Shown one piece after another: positions 6,714-14,725 of a DNA stretch of 20,916 nt. Made by a program: the position numbers and the translations under genes. The notes under the pieces are model-generated. The model had not been told where the DNA came from, ran no database searches, and saw only the letters and a list, made by a program, of their open reading frames with translations. Numbering within the stretch: the stretch's first letter is position 1; each line of letters starts with the position of its first letter. This stretch comes from an uncultured Planctomycetia bacterium (GTDB taxonomy: Bacteria > Planctomycetota > UBA1135 > GCA-002686595). The stretch is from the NCBI GenBank assembly GCA_937952135.1, contig CALFYL010000087.1, positions 1 through 20,916 on the forward strand, read 5' to 3'.

Positions 6714-8498
6714 TCACGCTAAGCGATAGCTCACCGCATGCGAAGCGCCGGGCTCTTCGTGTCGATCGGCGGCGCCCGCTGGAAAGCGGAATGCGATTCC
6801 ACGCGCGCCGCCGGACTGGATCAATCGCTCGCGCACGATCAGCCCGCTTCCGTCGACCTCGAAGCGCCGCTCGAGCCGCGACCCAGGGACCGGCTGGCCG
6901 CCGCGATGAGCGAGCTCGCTCGTCAAGCTCACGCCCTCGCCGTCGATGCGGGTCGTGGAATGCAGCGCAAACGCGCTGGAAACCTCCGACGACGCAAACT
7001 CGACGCCGCCGCGGCGCGCGACGTCGAAGGGCGCGCCGAGGGCGGAGCGCCAACGACCTCCGCGCGCGTGGTTGCGCGCGAGCCACACCGAGAACCGAAG
7101 CTCGCCAGCGCACGCCGACCAGCCGCGGGCGGGCGAGAGCGAACCGAAGCGCCCGCTCCACTCGCCCTCCTGGTGCGCGGAAAGCCGCTCGCGCGTCAGG
7201 AGCTTCGCGCCATCGCTCTTGCGAACGACGCGCAGCAAACCCGCGCCGTGCGGACTGCCGTGGTGAACGTTGTAGCCGGGTCGCGAGCCGCGCACCCACG
7301 CCACGACGCGATCGTCTTCGACGCGCACGAGATCGACCGCGCCGTACGCGCGGATGCGCAGGTCGATGCCGCCGCCCGAGCCGACGCGTTCGTACTTCGG
7401 CACGCTGTCCCAACTCGCCTCGAGCCACGGCAACGCGCGCGCGATCCACTCGGCGTGGCACGCCCAGAACACCGGGCACTGGTAGCTCTTGCGCAACCCC
7501 GGCCCCGGCATGTGGCTGCGCGGCTCGCCGTTCGGCGCGAGGTGTTCGATCCACGCGCGGTAGGCGCGCACGGCGGCGACCGTGAAGCGTCGCTCGCGGA
7601 ACACTTCTCCGGCGCGCGCGAAGGCGTAGACGTCGAAGACGTGCGACGCGACCTCGTACTCGGCGCCCCAGTACCACGGTTTCGCTTCGACGAGGCCGCA
7701 CTTCACGCCGTCGGGGCCCTGCAAGGCTTCGGCGAAGTCGAGCGCGCTGTAGATCGACTTCGCGAACAGCGGGTCGCGCGCATCGCGTTCGAGCCGTTCG
7801 AGCGCGAACATCGCGAAGGCGGGGATGCGCGAGTGGTAGAAGCTGCTCGCGTCGCCGGCGCCGACGTGCGGCGCGCCCCACTCGAGCGGATGGTAGGGAA
7901 AGCTCCCGTCGGCGTTCTGCACGCCTTCGAGCGCGCCGACGGCTTCGATCGCGGCCTTTTCGAGCTCGGGCTCGCGCGAGAGGCGCCACGCGGCGGCCAG
8001 TCCCGTCAAACCCCAGGCGCGTTGCGCGGGAACGCCCTTGTCGAGCACCGCGTAGCGCAAGTACGTGCGCGCGTGGAGCGTGCTCGCGTTCGCGAAGGCC
8101 TTGCGATCGTCGTCGGACAACTCGGGCCCGAGCGTCTCGACGAGTTCCGCGAGCGCGTCGCTGCACGCGCCGCCGTCGATCACCGCGTTCGAGCTGTTGA
8201 ACTTGTCGTGGCGCCCCGGCCAGAACGTGTGGCACTCGCTCAAGCCTTCGCGGTAGAGGTTTGCGACCAGCCGCCGGCCCTGCTCGATCGCGGCCGCGAG
8301 GTGCGCCTGGCGGCGTTCGGGCGCGTCGTACTTCGCCAGCCGCGCCGCGAGCACCGCCGCACCCGCGCTCTTGCCCGTGTGCTCGATTTTGTGCTCGGGA
8401 CACAGAATCGCGCCGCGCGCGTCGCGCAGCGAGAGCAGCCAGCCGAGTGCGCGGCGCAGCGGCTCGACGAGCTCCTCGCGAATCGGCCGCTCGCTCAC
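6714..8498 (-). CDS. Predicted alpha/alpha-toroid glycan-active protein, family not recognised, 594 aa
   Basis: I do not recognise a named family. The first 360 residues look like a helical (alpha/alpha) barrel as in heparinase-like lyases, glucuronyl epimerases and related enzymes. Amphipathic helices alternate with conserved-looking turns: HKIEHTGKSAGAAVL (36-50), FWPGRHDKFNSSNAVIDGG (92-110), QRAWGLTGLAAAWRL (159-173), NADGSFPYHPLEWG (195-208), WYWGAEYEVASHVFDVYA (275-292) and YQCPVFWACHAEW (339-351). From about 375 the sequence becomes beta-rich, consistent with a C-terminal sandwich. There is no signal peptide or membrane segment, which suggests a cytoplasmic site. It starts at GTG 8498; that GTGA (8495-8498) also ends the preceding glycosyltransferase. 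The stop lies 10 bases before the sulfatase-fold start. Cleavage, epimerisation or trimming of the glycan are all possible; none is shown. Confidence 0.72.
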   Translation of the reverse strand: MSERPIREELVEPLRRALGWLLSLRDARGAILCPEHKIEHTGKSAGAAVLAARLAKYDAPERRQAHLAAAIEQGRRLVANLYREGLSECHTFWPGRHDKFNSSNAVIDGGACSDALAELVETLGPELSDDDRKAFANASTLHARTYLRYAVLDKGVPAQRAWGLTGLAAAWRLSREPELEKAAIEAVGALEGVQNADGSFPYHPLEWGAPHVGAGDASSFYHSRIPAFAMFALERLERDARDPLFAKSIYSALDFAEALQGPDGVKCGLVEAKPWYWGAEYEVASHVFDVYAFARAGEVFRERRFTVAAVRAYRAWIEHLAPNGEPRSHMPGPGLRKSYQCPVFWACHAEWIARALPWLEASWDSVPKYERVGSGGGIDLRIRAYGAVDLVRVEDDRVVAWVRGSRPGYNVHHGSPHGAGLLRVVRKSDGAKLLTRERLSAHQEGEWSGRFGSLSPARGWSACAGELRFSVWLARNHARGGRWRSALGAPFDVARRGGVEFASSEVSSAFALHSTTRIDGEGVSLTSELAHRGGQPVPGSRLERRFEVDGSGLIVRERLIQSGGARGIAFRFPAGAADRHEEPGASHAVSYRLA

Positions 8499-9559
8499 CG
8501 CGCGGGCTCCATTTCGCGGCACAGGCGGCGCATCAGCGCGTCGACCTCGTGGTCGCGCACGACGAGCTCGCGCAGGCGTTCGCCGAGGGCGACGCGCTCG
8601 GGCTGGCGCAGGCGCAGCAGTCCCTCGATGCGGCCGGCGAGATCCGTCGCGCTCTCCGCCTCGAAGCACAGTTTCGCCGCGTCGGCGCCGAGTTCCCGGA
8701 ACAACCGCGGAAACGAGTCGTTGCACGTGAGCACCGGCCGCGCGCAGGCCATCGCCTCCAGCACCACCTTGTCGATGCTCCCCGTTCGGCTCGCGCTCAC
8801 GAGCAGCGTCGAGCGCTGGTAGAAGGGCGCGATGTCGCGGTAGGGAATCGCCCCGTGCAGCACGACGCGCTCGCGCAGCGCACCGACGTCGATCTGCTCC
8901 TCGACGCGCCGCCGATAGGCGCCGTCGCCGCTCGCGAGCACGTCGCCGACGATGTCGAGGTGCACGTCGAAGCCGCGCGACACGAGGATGCCGACCGCGG
9001 CGAGAATCGTGAGCGGATCCTTCGCCTGGGTGAGCCGGCCGACGGTGAGCAGGCGGATCGGCCGCACCGGATCGACGCCGCCGGGAACGAAGCGCCGCGT
9101 GTCGACGCCGTGGCCCGTGACGACGCGCTTCGGCGTGTCGATGCGCAGCGACTCCTCGCTGGCCGTGAACACCTTCTCGACGCGCTCGACCGCCTTTCGC
9201 AGCCGATCGTCGACCGCGCCGTGCGTGTACCACAGGTACTGCCGCGCGCCGGCCTTGCGCGCCGTTCGCGACGAGAGCAGCGTGTAGCGCGGCACCATGT
9301 GCGCGAGCACCGCGTCGAAGCCGTCCTGCAACAGCGCCTCGCGCAGGAACGAACGGTTGCGGAGGTAGCGTCCGAGATACCCCGCGCGGCCGACCTCGCG
9401 CGTGTCGACGTTCGGCGGCAAGCCGCTCGTGTCGCCGAGCTCGAGGGCGACGACGCGCACGCGCTCGCAGTTCGCCGCCAGGCCTTCGATCCAGCGCGGC
9501 ACGAAACCGAGCACGGCGTCGTTTCGGTCGAGGACCTGCGTGAGGAAGAGCAGCTTCAC
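8495..9559 (-). CDS. Family-4-type glycosyltransferase lacking first motif Glu, 354 aa
   Basis: This GT-B protein starts VKLLFLTQVLDRNDAVLGFV. Landmarks are FDAVLAHMVPRYTLL (81-95), LWYTHGAVDDRL (109-120), VFTASEESLRI (130-140) and VVTGHGVDTRRF (146-157). The donor half has LLTVGRLTQAKDPLTIL (170-186), LDIVGDV and the acceptor loop ASRTGSIDKVVLEAMA (256-271). Glu268 is the second Glu of E-x7-E, but the first position is Gly260. The TGS-x-DKVVLEAMA form recurs in some GT4-like proteins, so this is probably a subfamily trait and not an inactivating change. It starts at GTG 9559, inside the GTGA (9556-9559) that ends the preceding transferase, and itself ends in the GTGA that starts the toroid gene. 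It is therefore coupled on both sides. Donor sugar is unknown. Confidence 0.88.
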   Translation of the reverse strand: MKLLFLTQVLDRNDAVLGFVPRWIEGLAANCERVRVVALELGDTSGLPPNVDTREVGRAGYLGRYLRNRSFLREALLQDGFDAVLAHMVPRYTLLSSRTARKAGARQYLWYTHGAVDDRLRKAVERVEKVFTASEESLRIDTPKRVVTGHGVDTRRFVPGGVDPVRPIRLLTVGRLTQAKDPLTILAAVGILVSRGFDVHLDIVGDVLASGDGAYRRRVEEQIDVGALRERVVLHGAIPYRDIAPFYQRSTLLVSASRTGSIDKVVLEAMACARPVLTCNDSFPRLFRELGADAAKLCFEAESATDLAGRIEGLLRLRQPERVALGERLRELVVRDHEVDALMRRLCREMEPAR

Positions 9560-10686
9560 AGCGGCGCCCCGGCGAGCTTCTTCAGCCCTTCCGCGTAGCC
9601 GCGGATCACCTTCGAGTACTCGAAGCGCAGCGTCGCCTCGCGGGCGGCAGCGCCGAGCAGCTTGCGTCGCGGCTCGTCGCCGAGCACGCGCTCGAGCGCT
9701 CCGGTCAAGCTCGCGACATCGAAGCCGCAGCCCGCGCCGTTGCGCCCGTCCTCGACGAGCTCCTTCATCATTCCGACCGGCGTGCTCACCACCGGAGTCC
9801 CGCACGCCATCGCTTCGACGGTGAAGCGCGGACCGCCCTCGCACGTCGACGCACAGACGACGACGCGCGAACGCCGGTAGAGCGCGGCGAGGTCTTCCGG
9901 GCGCTCCACCCACTCGACGAACTTCGTCGTCGCTCCCAGTCCGCGCGCTTGGACGCGCGCCTTCGTCGCCGCGAGCAACGGCCCCTTGCCCACCATCAGC
10001 AAGCGTGCTCTCAAGCCGCGCACCGCGAGGTTCGCGGTCGCGTCGACGATGCGGTCGAGTCCCTTGTTGTTCACCATGCGGCCGACGTAGGCGATGTCGT
10101 GCTCGGGCTCGAGCGGCGACGCCGGCGGCGAGAACACCTCGAGATCGATGTACAACGACGGCAGCACGACGATCTGACTTCGCGGCACGCCCCAGCTCTC
10201 GAGCAGCGCCGGCATCTCGACGGAGTTCACCACTCGAAAGGCGCGTGCACGACTTCGCGCCCAGCGCACGTAGAAGCGCGCGACGGTGCGGTCGATGCGC
10301 TCGCGAAAGTCCGCCGCCACCGGGTGGCCGGGCACGTGGTGGATCTCGGAGAGGTACGGCACGCCGGTGAGCTTCGTCAGCTTCGCGGCGCCGAGGCCGT
10401 TGTAGAACCAGCCATAGTCGTGGCTGACGATCAGCGCCGGGCGGTGCTCGGCGATCAGCTCGCGGCCCTTGGCGACGATGTAGTCGACCATCCCCCAGCG
10501 CCCGCACGCAGCTGGATGGAAGTGCACGCGGTCGAAGATGCTGCGCACGGTCACGGGCTTGTCGGGCCGCGGACAGAGCACGTCGATGCGTTCGAAATGG
10601 CGCGAGAACTCGCGCTGCATCGAATAGAACGGCCCGCGCTCGCCGATCGAGACCTGGCGGTCGCCGCTGACCATCAGGAGGCGCAT
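9556..10686 (-). CDS. Family-4-type glycosyltransferase, 376 aa
   Basis: It starts MRLLMVSGDRQVSIGERGPF, a GT-B N-terminal strand followed by a glycine loop. Then come LIVSHDYGWFYNGLGA (85-100), PYLSEIHHVPGHP (110-122, a typical acceptor-side segment), FRVVNSVEMPALL (150-162) and VVLPSLYIDLEVFSP. The donor half contains AYVGRMVNNKGLDRIVDA (199-216), LLMVGKGP and the intact E-x7-E pair Glu283/Glu291 in CEGGPRFTVEAMACGTPVV. ATG 10686 lies inside the end of the preceding transferase, overlapping by 13 bases (10674-10686). Its own stop overlaps the next GTG start (9556-9559). The acceptor is presumably the growing polyprenyl-linked glycan; the sugar is unknown. Confidence 0.9.
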   Translation of the reverse strand: MRLLMVSGDRQVSIGERGPFYSMQREFSRHFERIDVLCPRPDKPVTVRSIFDRVHFHPAACGRWGMVDYIVAKGRELIAEHRPALIVSHDYGWFYNGLGAAKLTKLTGVPYLSEIHHVPGHPVAADFRERIDRTVARFYVRWARSRARAFRVVNSVEMPALLESWGVPRSQIVVLPSLYIDLEVFSPPASPLEPEHDIAYVGRMVNNKGLDRIVDATANLAVRGLRARLLMVGKGPLLAATKARVQARGLGATTKFVEWVERPEDLAALYRRSRVVVCASTCEGGPRFTVEAMACGTPVVSTPVGMMKELVEDGRNGAGCGFDVASLTGALERVLGDEPRRKLLGAAAREATLRFEYSKVIRGYAEGLKKLAGAPL

Positions 10687-11834
10687 GCACGCTCCTGCGC
10701 GACCGCTTGATAGAGCTGGTCGAGGCGCCCCGCGAGGCTCTCGCCGCTGTGCTTCGCCGCGACGCGGATGCGCGCGCGCTGGCCCATCGAACTCGCGGCG
10801 GCAGCGTCGTCCAGCAACCGCGCGAGTCCGTAAGCCAGCTCGTCGACGCTCGTCCCCAGATACCCGGTGCGTTCCTCGGCGACGATCTCCTCGCAGCCGC
10901 CGACGCGCGTCGACACGACCGGCAACGCCGCCGCCGCGGCCTCGATCAACGCGACCGGCATGCCTTCGGATTGCGAGGTGAGCAGCACCGCGAACAGGTC
11001 CGCGAAGAGCGGCGCGACGTCCTCGACCGCGCCGAGCATGTGCGCGCGCTGCTGGAGCGCCGCCGGCAGTGCGCGGATGCGGCGTTCGAGCGCTCCGCGC
11101 AGCTCGCCGTCGCCGACGAACACGAGTTGGAGCCTGGGATAGCGCTCCGCGAGCATCTCGAACACCTCGAGCGCGCGCTCGGGCGCCTTGACCGGCGCGA
11201 GGCGACCGATCACACCGACCAACTGCGCGTCGGACGGCGCGCCGAGGCGCGCGTGAAGAGCTCCGCCGCCGCGCTCGAGCTCGAGCAAGCGCGTGAGATC
11301 GACGCCGGGCGGGATGACGACGATGCGCTCCTCGAGCGCGATCCCCAGCCGCACGAGGTCGTTCGCGGTCGCGTGCGACACGGCCACGATGCGGTCGGTG
11401 TCGCGCGCGAGCTTGCGCTCGATCGCGATCAGGCCGCGCGAGATCGGCGCGGGGAAATAGCCCTCGAGCACGTGCCCGTGGAACGTGTGCACGCGTCCCG
11501 CCGCCAGCCCGCGCGCCGCCGAGCGCGCCAGGGCGCCGGCTTTCGAAGCGTGCGAATGGACGATCTGCGGCTGGAAGTCCGAGAAGCGTTGCTTCAAGAA
11601 CGCGCGCGCGCGCAAGTCGCCGGGGAGTGACCAGCCGCGCCCGAGTCCCGGCACGCGCACGACGTCGATGCCGCGCCGCAGCGCCTCCTCGAACAGATCG
11701 CCCTCGCCCGGCTCCGGCGCCCCGACGAACACGCGGACCTCGTATCCGCGCCGTGCGAGCAGCGGATCGCTGGCCAGCACTTGGCGGGCCGGCCCGCCGA
11801 GGTTCATCCGTGTGAGGACTCGCGCGATGCGCAT
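10674..11834 (-). CDS. Family-4-type glycosyltransferase, 386 aa
   Basis: This is a clear GT4-like protein: RIARVLTRMNLGGPARQVL (2-20), PQIVHSHASKAGALAR (89-104), the strongly family-typical VHTFHGHVLEGYF (115-127), IVAVSHATANDLV (149-161), IVVIPPGVDLTRL, then GVIGRLAPVKAPERALEVF (207-225), LVFVGDGEL (237-245) and the E-x7-E pair Glu290/Glu298 in SEGMPVALIEAAAAALPVV. The HSHASKAG and HTFHGH segments resemble the GT4 enzymes that act early in exopolysaccharide and O-antigen units. It starts at ATG 11834, 78 bases after the DUF5658-like gene, and its 3' end overlaps the next transferase by 13 bases. Donor unknown. Confidence 0.91.
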   Translation of the reverse strand: MRIARVLTRMNLGGPARQVLASDPLLARRGYEVRVFVGAPEPGEGDLFEEALRRGIDVVRVPGLGRGWSLPGDLRARAFLKQRFSDFQPQIVHSHASKAGALARSAARGLAAGRVHTFHGHVLEGYFPAPISRGLIAIERKLARDTDRIVAVSHATANDLVRLGIALEERIVVIPPGVDLTRLLELERGGGALHARLGAPSDAQLVGVIGRLAPVKAPERALEVFEMLAERYPRLQLVFVGDGELRGALERRIRALPAALQQRAHMLGAVEDVAPLFADLFAVLLTSQSEGMPVALIEAAAAALPVVSTRVGGCEEIVAEERTGYLGTSVDELAYGLARLLDDAAAASSMGQRARIRVAAKHSGESLAGRLDQLYQAVAQERACAS

Positions 11835-11912
11835 GGGGCCCGTCAGCGTACTTCACGCGAGGCCCCGGTTCCCGGCTCGCGCGCCCGTCGAGGGCTCGAT
11901 CGCGGCCGACGC
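11835..11912. other. 78-base gap without a clear signal
   Basis: This GC-rich gap separates the DUF5658-like gene from the next transferase on the minus strand. It has only a weak GCCC/GGGC stem with a five-base loop and no T tract. I see no convincing promoter or terminator. Confidence 0.5.
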
Positions 11913-12428
11913 TCAGAGCAGTGCGAGGTGGTACGCGAAGAGCACGGTGTACGCGCCGGCGGCGGTCCAGATGCCGATGCGCGCGAGCGAGAAGTTCTTG
12001 TGCAAGGTCAGGACGATCAGCGGGATCGTGATCATGCTCGCCTTGAGCAACACGAAACCCGTGCGGCCGGTCGTCAGCATCCACGCAGCCACCGGGTTGA
12101 GCTCGATCGCGCCCGCCTGGATGTGGTGAAGCGTGAAGAAGCTGTCCCCGATGTTCATCAGGCCGATCCACAGCATCACCAGCAGCAAGCGCGGGCTGTA
12201 GCGGTCGACGAAGGCGTTGTCGTTCTCGCCGTCGCGCCGGCCGCGGCGACGGCGGCCGCCGAAGAAGGTGTAGCGCGAGAAGCGCGGCGTCGGACCGCGG
12301 CGCCGATCCGGCCCGCGGTAGGACTTCGACTCGACCGTCGGCGCGGCGGCCCCGGCCTCGACCGGACCGGGCGCGGGCGCCGCGACGTCGCGATCGGAAA
12401 CTTCGGGCTCTTGGGAAGGCACGCTCAA
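11913..12428 (-). CDS. Small DUF5658-like membrane protein, 171 aa
   Basis: An N-terminal cytoplasm-like, Pro/Ala/Glu-rich region (1-35) leads to a basic stretch with YRGPDRRRGPTPRFSRYTFF (37-56) and GGRRRRGRR. Three or four membrane helices follow: about 79-98 (LLLVMLWIGLMNIGDSFFTL), a loop with GAIELNPVAAWML (106-118), then about 123-142 and 149-168. The D-x-x-x-T-L-x-x-x-x-x-G-x-x-E-x-N-P pattern is characteristic of the DUF5658 family, whose function is not established. The longest frame uses a TTG start (12428); GTG 12422 would shorten it by two residues, and no Shine-Dalgarno site decides between them. It sits 24 bases after the preceding transferase, so it is probably co-transcribed. 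It may be an accessory of the assembly machinery, or merely a passenger. Confidence 0.75.
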   Translation of the reverse strand: MSVPSQEPEVSDRDVAAPAPGPVEAGAAAPTVESKSYRGPDRRRGPTPRFSRYTFFGGRRRRGRRDGENDNAFVDRYSPRLLLVMLWIGLMNIGDSFFTLHHIQAGAIELNPVAAWMLTTGRTGFVLLKASMITIPLIVLTLHKNFSLARIGIWTAAGAYTVLFAYHLALL

Positions 12429-12452
12429 GGGTCGCTCGTCCGTGAAGGGAGT

Positions 12453-13583
12453 CTATCGGCCCGAGTGCGCAGCACGCTGTACGGCTCGGTACACATCCAG
12501 GGTCTCGTCGACCATGCGCTCGACCGCGAAGATCTTTCCGACCCGCGCCCGCCCGCGCTCTCCCAGGGCGGCTCGAAGCTCGGCGTCGCGAGCGACGCGC
12601 TCCATCGCGGCCGCGAGCGCCGCCTCGTCGCGCGGCGGAACGAGCAAGCCCGTCGCATCCTCCTCGACGACTTCGGGCGTCGCCGAAACGCGCGTGGCGA
12701 CGACCGGCAGACCGGCGGCCATCGCCTCGAGGAACACGAGGCCCAAGCCCTCCCAGAGCGAACACATGACGAAGCAGTCCGAAGCCGCGAGCAGGCGCGG
12801 CACATCGCGGCGAATGCCGGCGAAGATCGCGCGCCCGCCGAGCTTCAACTCGGCCGCGAGTTGCTCGGCGCGCGTGCGGCCGTCACCGAAGGGGTCGTCG
12901 CCGACGAGGAGCAGCCGCGCGCGCGGCGCGGACTCGACCAGCTTCGCGGTCGCGCGCAGGAGCACGTCGTGCGCCTTCTGCGGGGCGAAGCGCGCCACGC
13001 ACGTGAACACGACCTCGTCGTCCGCGATGCCGAACTCGCGCCGCGCTTCGGCCCGCGCCGCCCGGTCGCGCGACGCGAGCTCGAAGGGCGCGGGATCGAG
13101 CCCGTAGTAGATGCGCACGAGTTTGTCGCGACGGATGCGGCCGTGCTTCTCGATGAAGCGCACGACGTGGTCGGACAGGCAGATGGTGCGCTGCGGAAGC
13201 GCGCCGAGGATTCCGTGCACGAAGGACACGAGCGGCCGCTCGAGCACCTGCTCGTCGTTGTGCTTGCTCGAGATCAACGTCGATCGGCGCCCGGCGAGCG
13301 TCGCCGCGACGGCGGTGGCCATGTCGGCCTTGAGCAGGTGGCTGTGCACGATCTCGGCCCAGCGCAAGTGCGGCCACAGTCGCCCGAGCAACGCGGGCCC
13401 CGAACCCACGCGCACGACCGCCTTCGCGCCCGCGGCCAGAAAATCGCGCTCGAGCGTCCCGTGGCCCTTCAAGTACGCGACGCGCACCTCGTGTCCGCGC
13501 GCCGTCTGTCCCCGCACCTGCGCGAGCAAGTGCATCTCCGCGCCGCCGACGTCGAGCGTCGTGATCACGTGCAGCAGCTTCAC
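12453..13583 (-). CDS. Family-4-type glycosyltransferase, 376 aa
   Basis: It begins VKLLHVITTLDVGGAEMHLLAQ, the textbook GT4 opening in which the GGAE loop packs on the nucleotide. Other landmarks are AEIVHSHLLKADMATAVAA (76-94), TLISSKHNDEQ (102-112), TICLSDHVVRFI (133-144), RIYYGLDPAPF, VVFTCVARFAPQKAHDVLL (191-209), LLLVGDDP (224-231), and the E-x7-E pair Glu278/Glu286 in WEGLGLVFLEAMAAGLPVVA. The start is GTG 13583, sharing GTGA (13580-13583) with the preceding stop; the longer in-frame reading to 13763 is shadow of that gene. It probably adds a sugar to the lipid-linked repeat unit. Donor unknown. Confidence 0.91.
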   Translation of the reverse strand: MKLLHVITTLDVGGAEMHLLAQVRGQTARGHEVRVAYLKGHGTLERDFLAAGAKAVVRVGSGPALLGRLWPHLRWAEIVHSHLLKADMATAVAATLAGRRSTLISSKHNDEQVLERPLVSFVHGILGALPQRTICLSDHVVRFIEKHGRIRRDKLVRIYYGLDPAPFELASRDRAARAEARREFGIADDEVVFTCVARFAPQKAHDVLLRATAKLVESAPRARLLLVGDDPFGDGRTRAEQLAAELKLGGRAIFAGIRRDVPRLLAASDCFVMCSLWEGLGLVFLEAMAAGLPVVATRVSATPEVVEEDATGLLVPPRDEAALAAAMERVARDAELRAALGERGRARVGKIFAVERMVDETLDVYRAVQRAAHSGR

Positions 13584-14713
13584 GCGAGCTCCCGGTACAC
13601 GGCCACGAGCCCGTCGACCATGCGCTCGAGCGTGTAGCGCGCTTCGACCGCGGCCCGCCCGCGCGCGGCCAGCTCGGCGCGGCCGCCCGCGTCGAGCTCC
13701 AGCAGGCGCCTCGCACCCGCCGCGATCGATTCCACCGAGCCGACGTCGCAGAGCACGCCGCACCGCGCCTCCTCCAGCACGCAGCGCGCGCCGTCGACGC
13801 GCGTCGCCACCACCGGCAACGACGCGGCCATCGCCTCGAGCACGATGTAGGGCATGCCCTCCCAGCGCGACGGCAACAACAGCGCGTCGACCGAGCGCAG
13901 GATGCGCGGCGTGTCGTCGCGCCAGCCCAGGAAGTGCGTGCGCGCGTTGACGCCGAGGGTCTTGGCGAGCGCTTCATAGCTCTCGCGGAGCTCGCCGTGC
14001 CCGACGACGAGCAAGTGCAGCTCCTCCAGGCCCCGCGTCGCGAGCGCGCGGATCGCGAGGTCCTGCCCCTTGGCGATGTTGAGCAGCCCCACCACCGCCA
14101 TGCACGGCGCGCCGGCCGGCGCACCGAGCTCGGAACGCTCGATCGGCGTCGCCGAGCTCCAGCGCGCGAGATCGACGCCGTTGGGAACCACGCGCACCTT
14201 CTCGCGCGGGATGAAGCCCGCGCTCTCGAAGGTCGCCGCCTCGTCCTGCGACACGGCGACGAAGCGGTCGGTGCTCGACGCGAGCGCGCGCTCGATGGAT
14301 CGAAACGCCGCCCGCGAGCGAGAGCCGAACATCGCGCCGAAGAGGAACGCGAAGGTGTGCGGCGTGTGCACCCGCGCGCCGATGCCCGTCGAGCGCGACG
14401 CGAGCCTCCCGAGCACGCCCGCCTTGCTCGAGTGCGTGTGCACCACGTCGGGCTCGAGCTCCTTCAGAAGCTTCCGCAGCGCGAGCATGTGCCCGAAGTC
14501 CACGTGCGGCCGGATCGCGCGCAGCATCGGCAGCTCGCGCACGTCGACCCCCGCGGCGCCCAGCTCCTGCATGTCGCGGCGCATCGCCGGCTCCCGGAGC
14601 GCCGCGCAGACGAGCGTCGTCCGCACGCCGCGGCCCGCGAGTCCGCGGCACGCGTCGACCACGTGGCGCCGCGCGCCGCCGATGGTCGCTTCGAGGACGT
14701 GCAAGACGTGCAA
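13580..14713 (-). CDS. Family-4-type glycosyltransferase, 377 aa
   Basis: It reads LHVLEATIGGARRHVVDACRGL near the start, typical of a GT4 subgroup found next to sugar-phosphate transferases. Further landmarks are PDVVHTHSSKAGVLGRLAS (88-106), RVHTPHTFAFLFG (114-126), FVAVSQDEAATF (151-162), VRVVPNGVDLARW (173-185), VVGLLNIAKGQDLAIRAL (207-224) and LLVVGHGEL, with the E-x7-E pair Glu285/Glu293 in WEGMPYIVLEAMAASLPVVA. An in-frame TAA lies 13-15 bases before the first possible start, so translation must begin at TTG 14713 or at the second TTG (14704) of a 9-base tandem duplication; no Shine-Dalgarno site settles it. It is 12 bases downstream of the sugar-phosphate transferase gene and is the likely second enzyme of the repeat-unit pathway. 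Donor unknown. Confidence 0.9.
   Translation of the reverse strand: MHVLHVLEATIGGARRHVVDACRGLAGRGVRTTLVCAALREPAMRRDMQELGAAGVDVRELPMLRAIRPHVDFGHMLALRKLLKELEPDVVHTHSSKAGVLGRLASRSTGIGARVHTPHTFAFLFGAMFGSRSRAAFRSIERALASSTDRFVAVSQDEAATFESAGFIPREKVRVVPNGVDLARWSSATPIERSELGAPAGAPCMAVVGLLNIAKGQDLAIRALATRGLEELHLLVVGHGELRESYEALAKTLGVNARTHFLGWRDDTPRILRSVDALLLPSRWEGMPYIVLEAMAASLPVVATRVDGARCVLEEARCGVLCDVGSVESIAAGARRLLELDAGGRAELAARGRAAVEARYTLERMVDGLVAVYRELA
14696..14713. repeat. 9-base tandem duplication at a start site
   Basis: GACGTGCAA occurs twice in tandem (14696-14704, 14705-14713), reading TTGCACGTC twice on the coding strand. Each copy offers a TTG start to the same frame. It encodes the repeated residues of the MHVLHVL beginning. 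Confidence 0.6.
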
Positions 14714-14725
14714 CGTCGGCGCAGG

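Noticed and set aside
4676..7585. Plus-strand open frame of 969 codons opposite the sulfatase-fold and toroid genes
   Set aside because: The product is rich in Arg, Glu, His and Val without membrane segments or motifs, while the minus strand encodes clear protein families.
8498..9233. N-terminal extension of the toroid protein to 9233
   Set aside because: It reads through the upstream glycosyltransferase in another frame and is Arg-rich. The GTG at 8498 within GTGA is the natural start.
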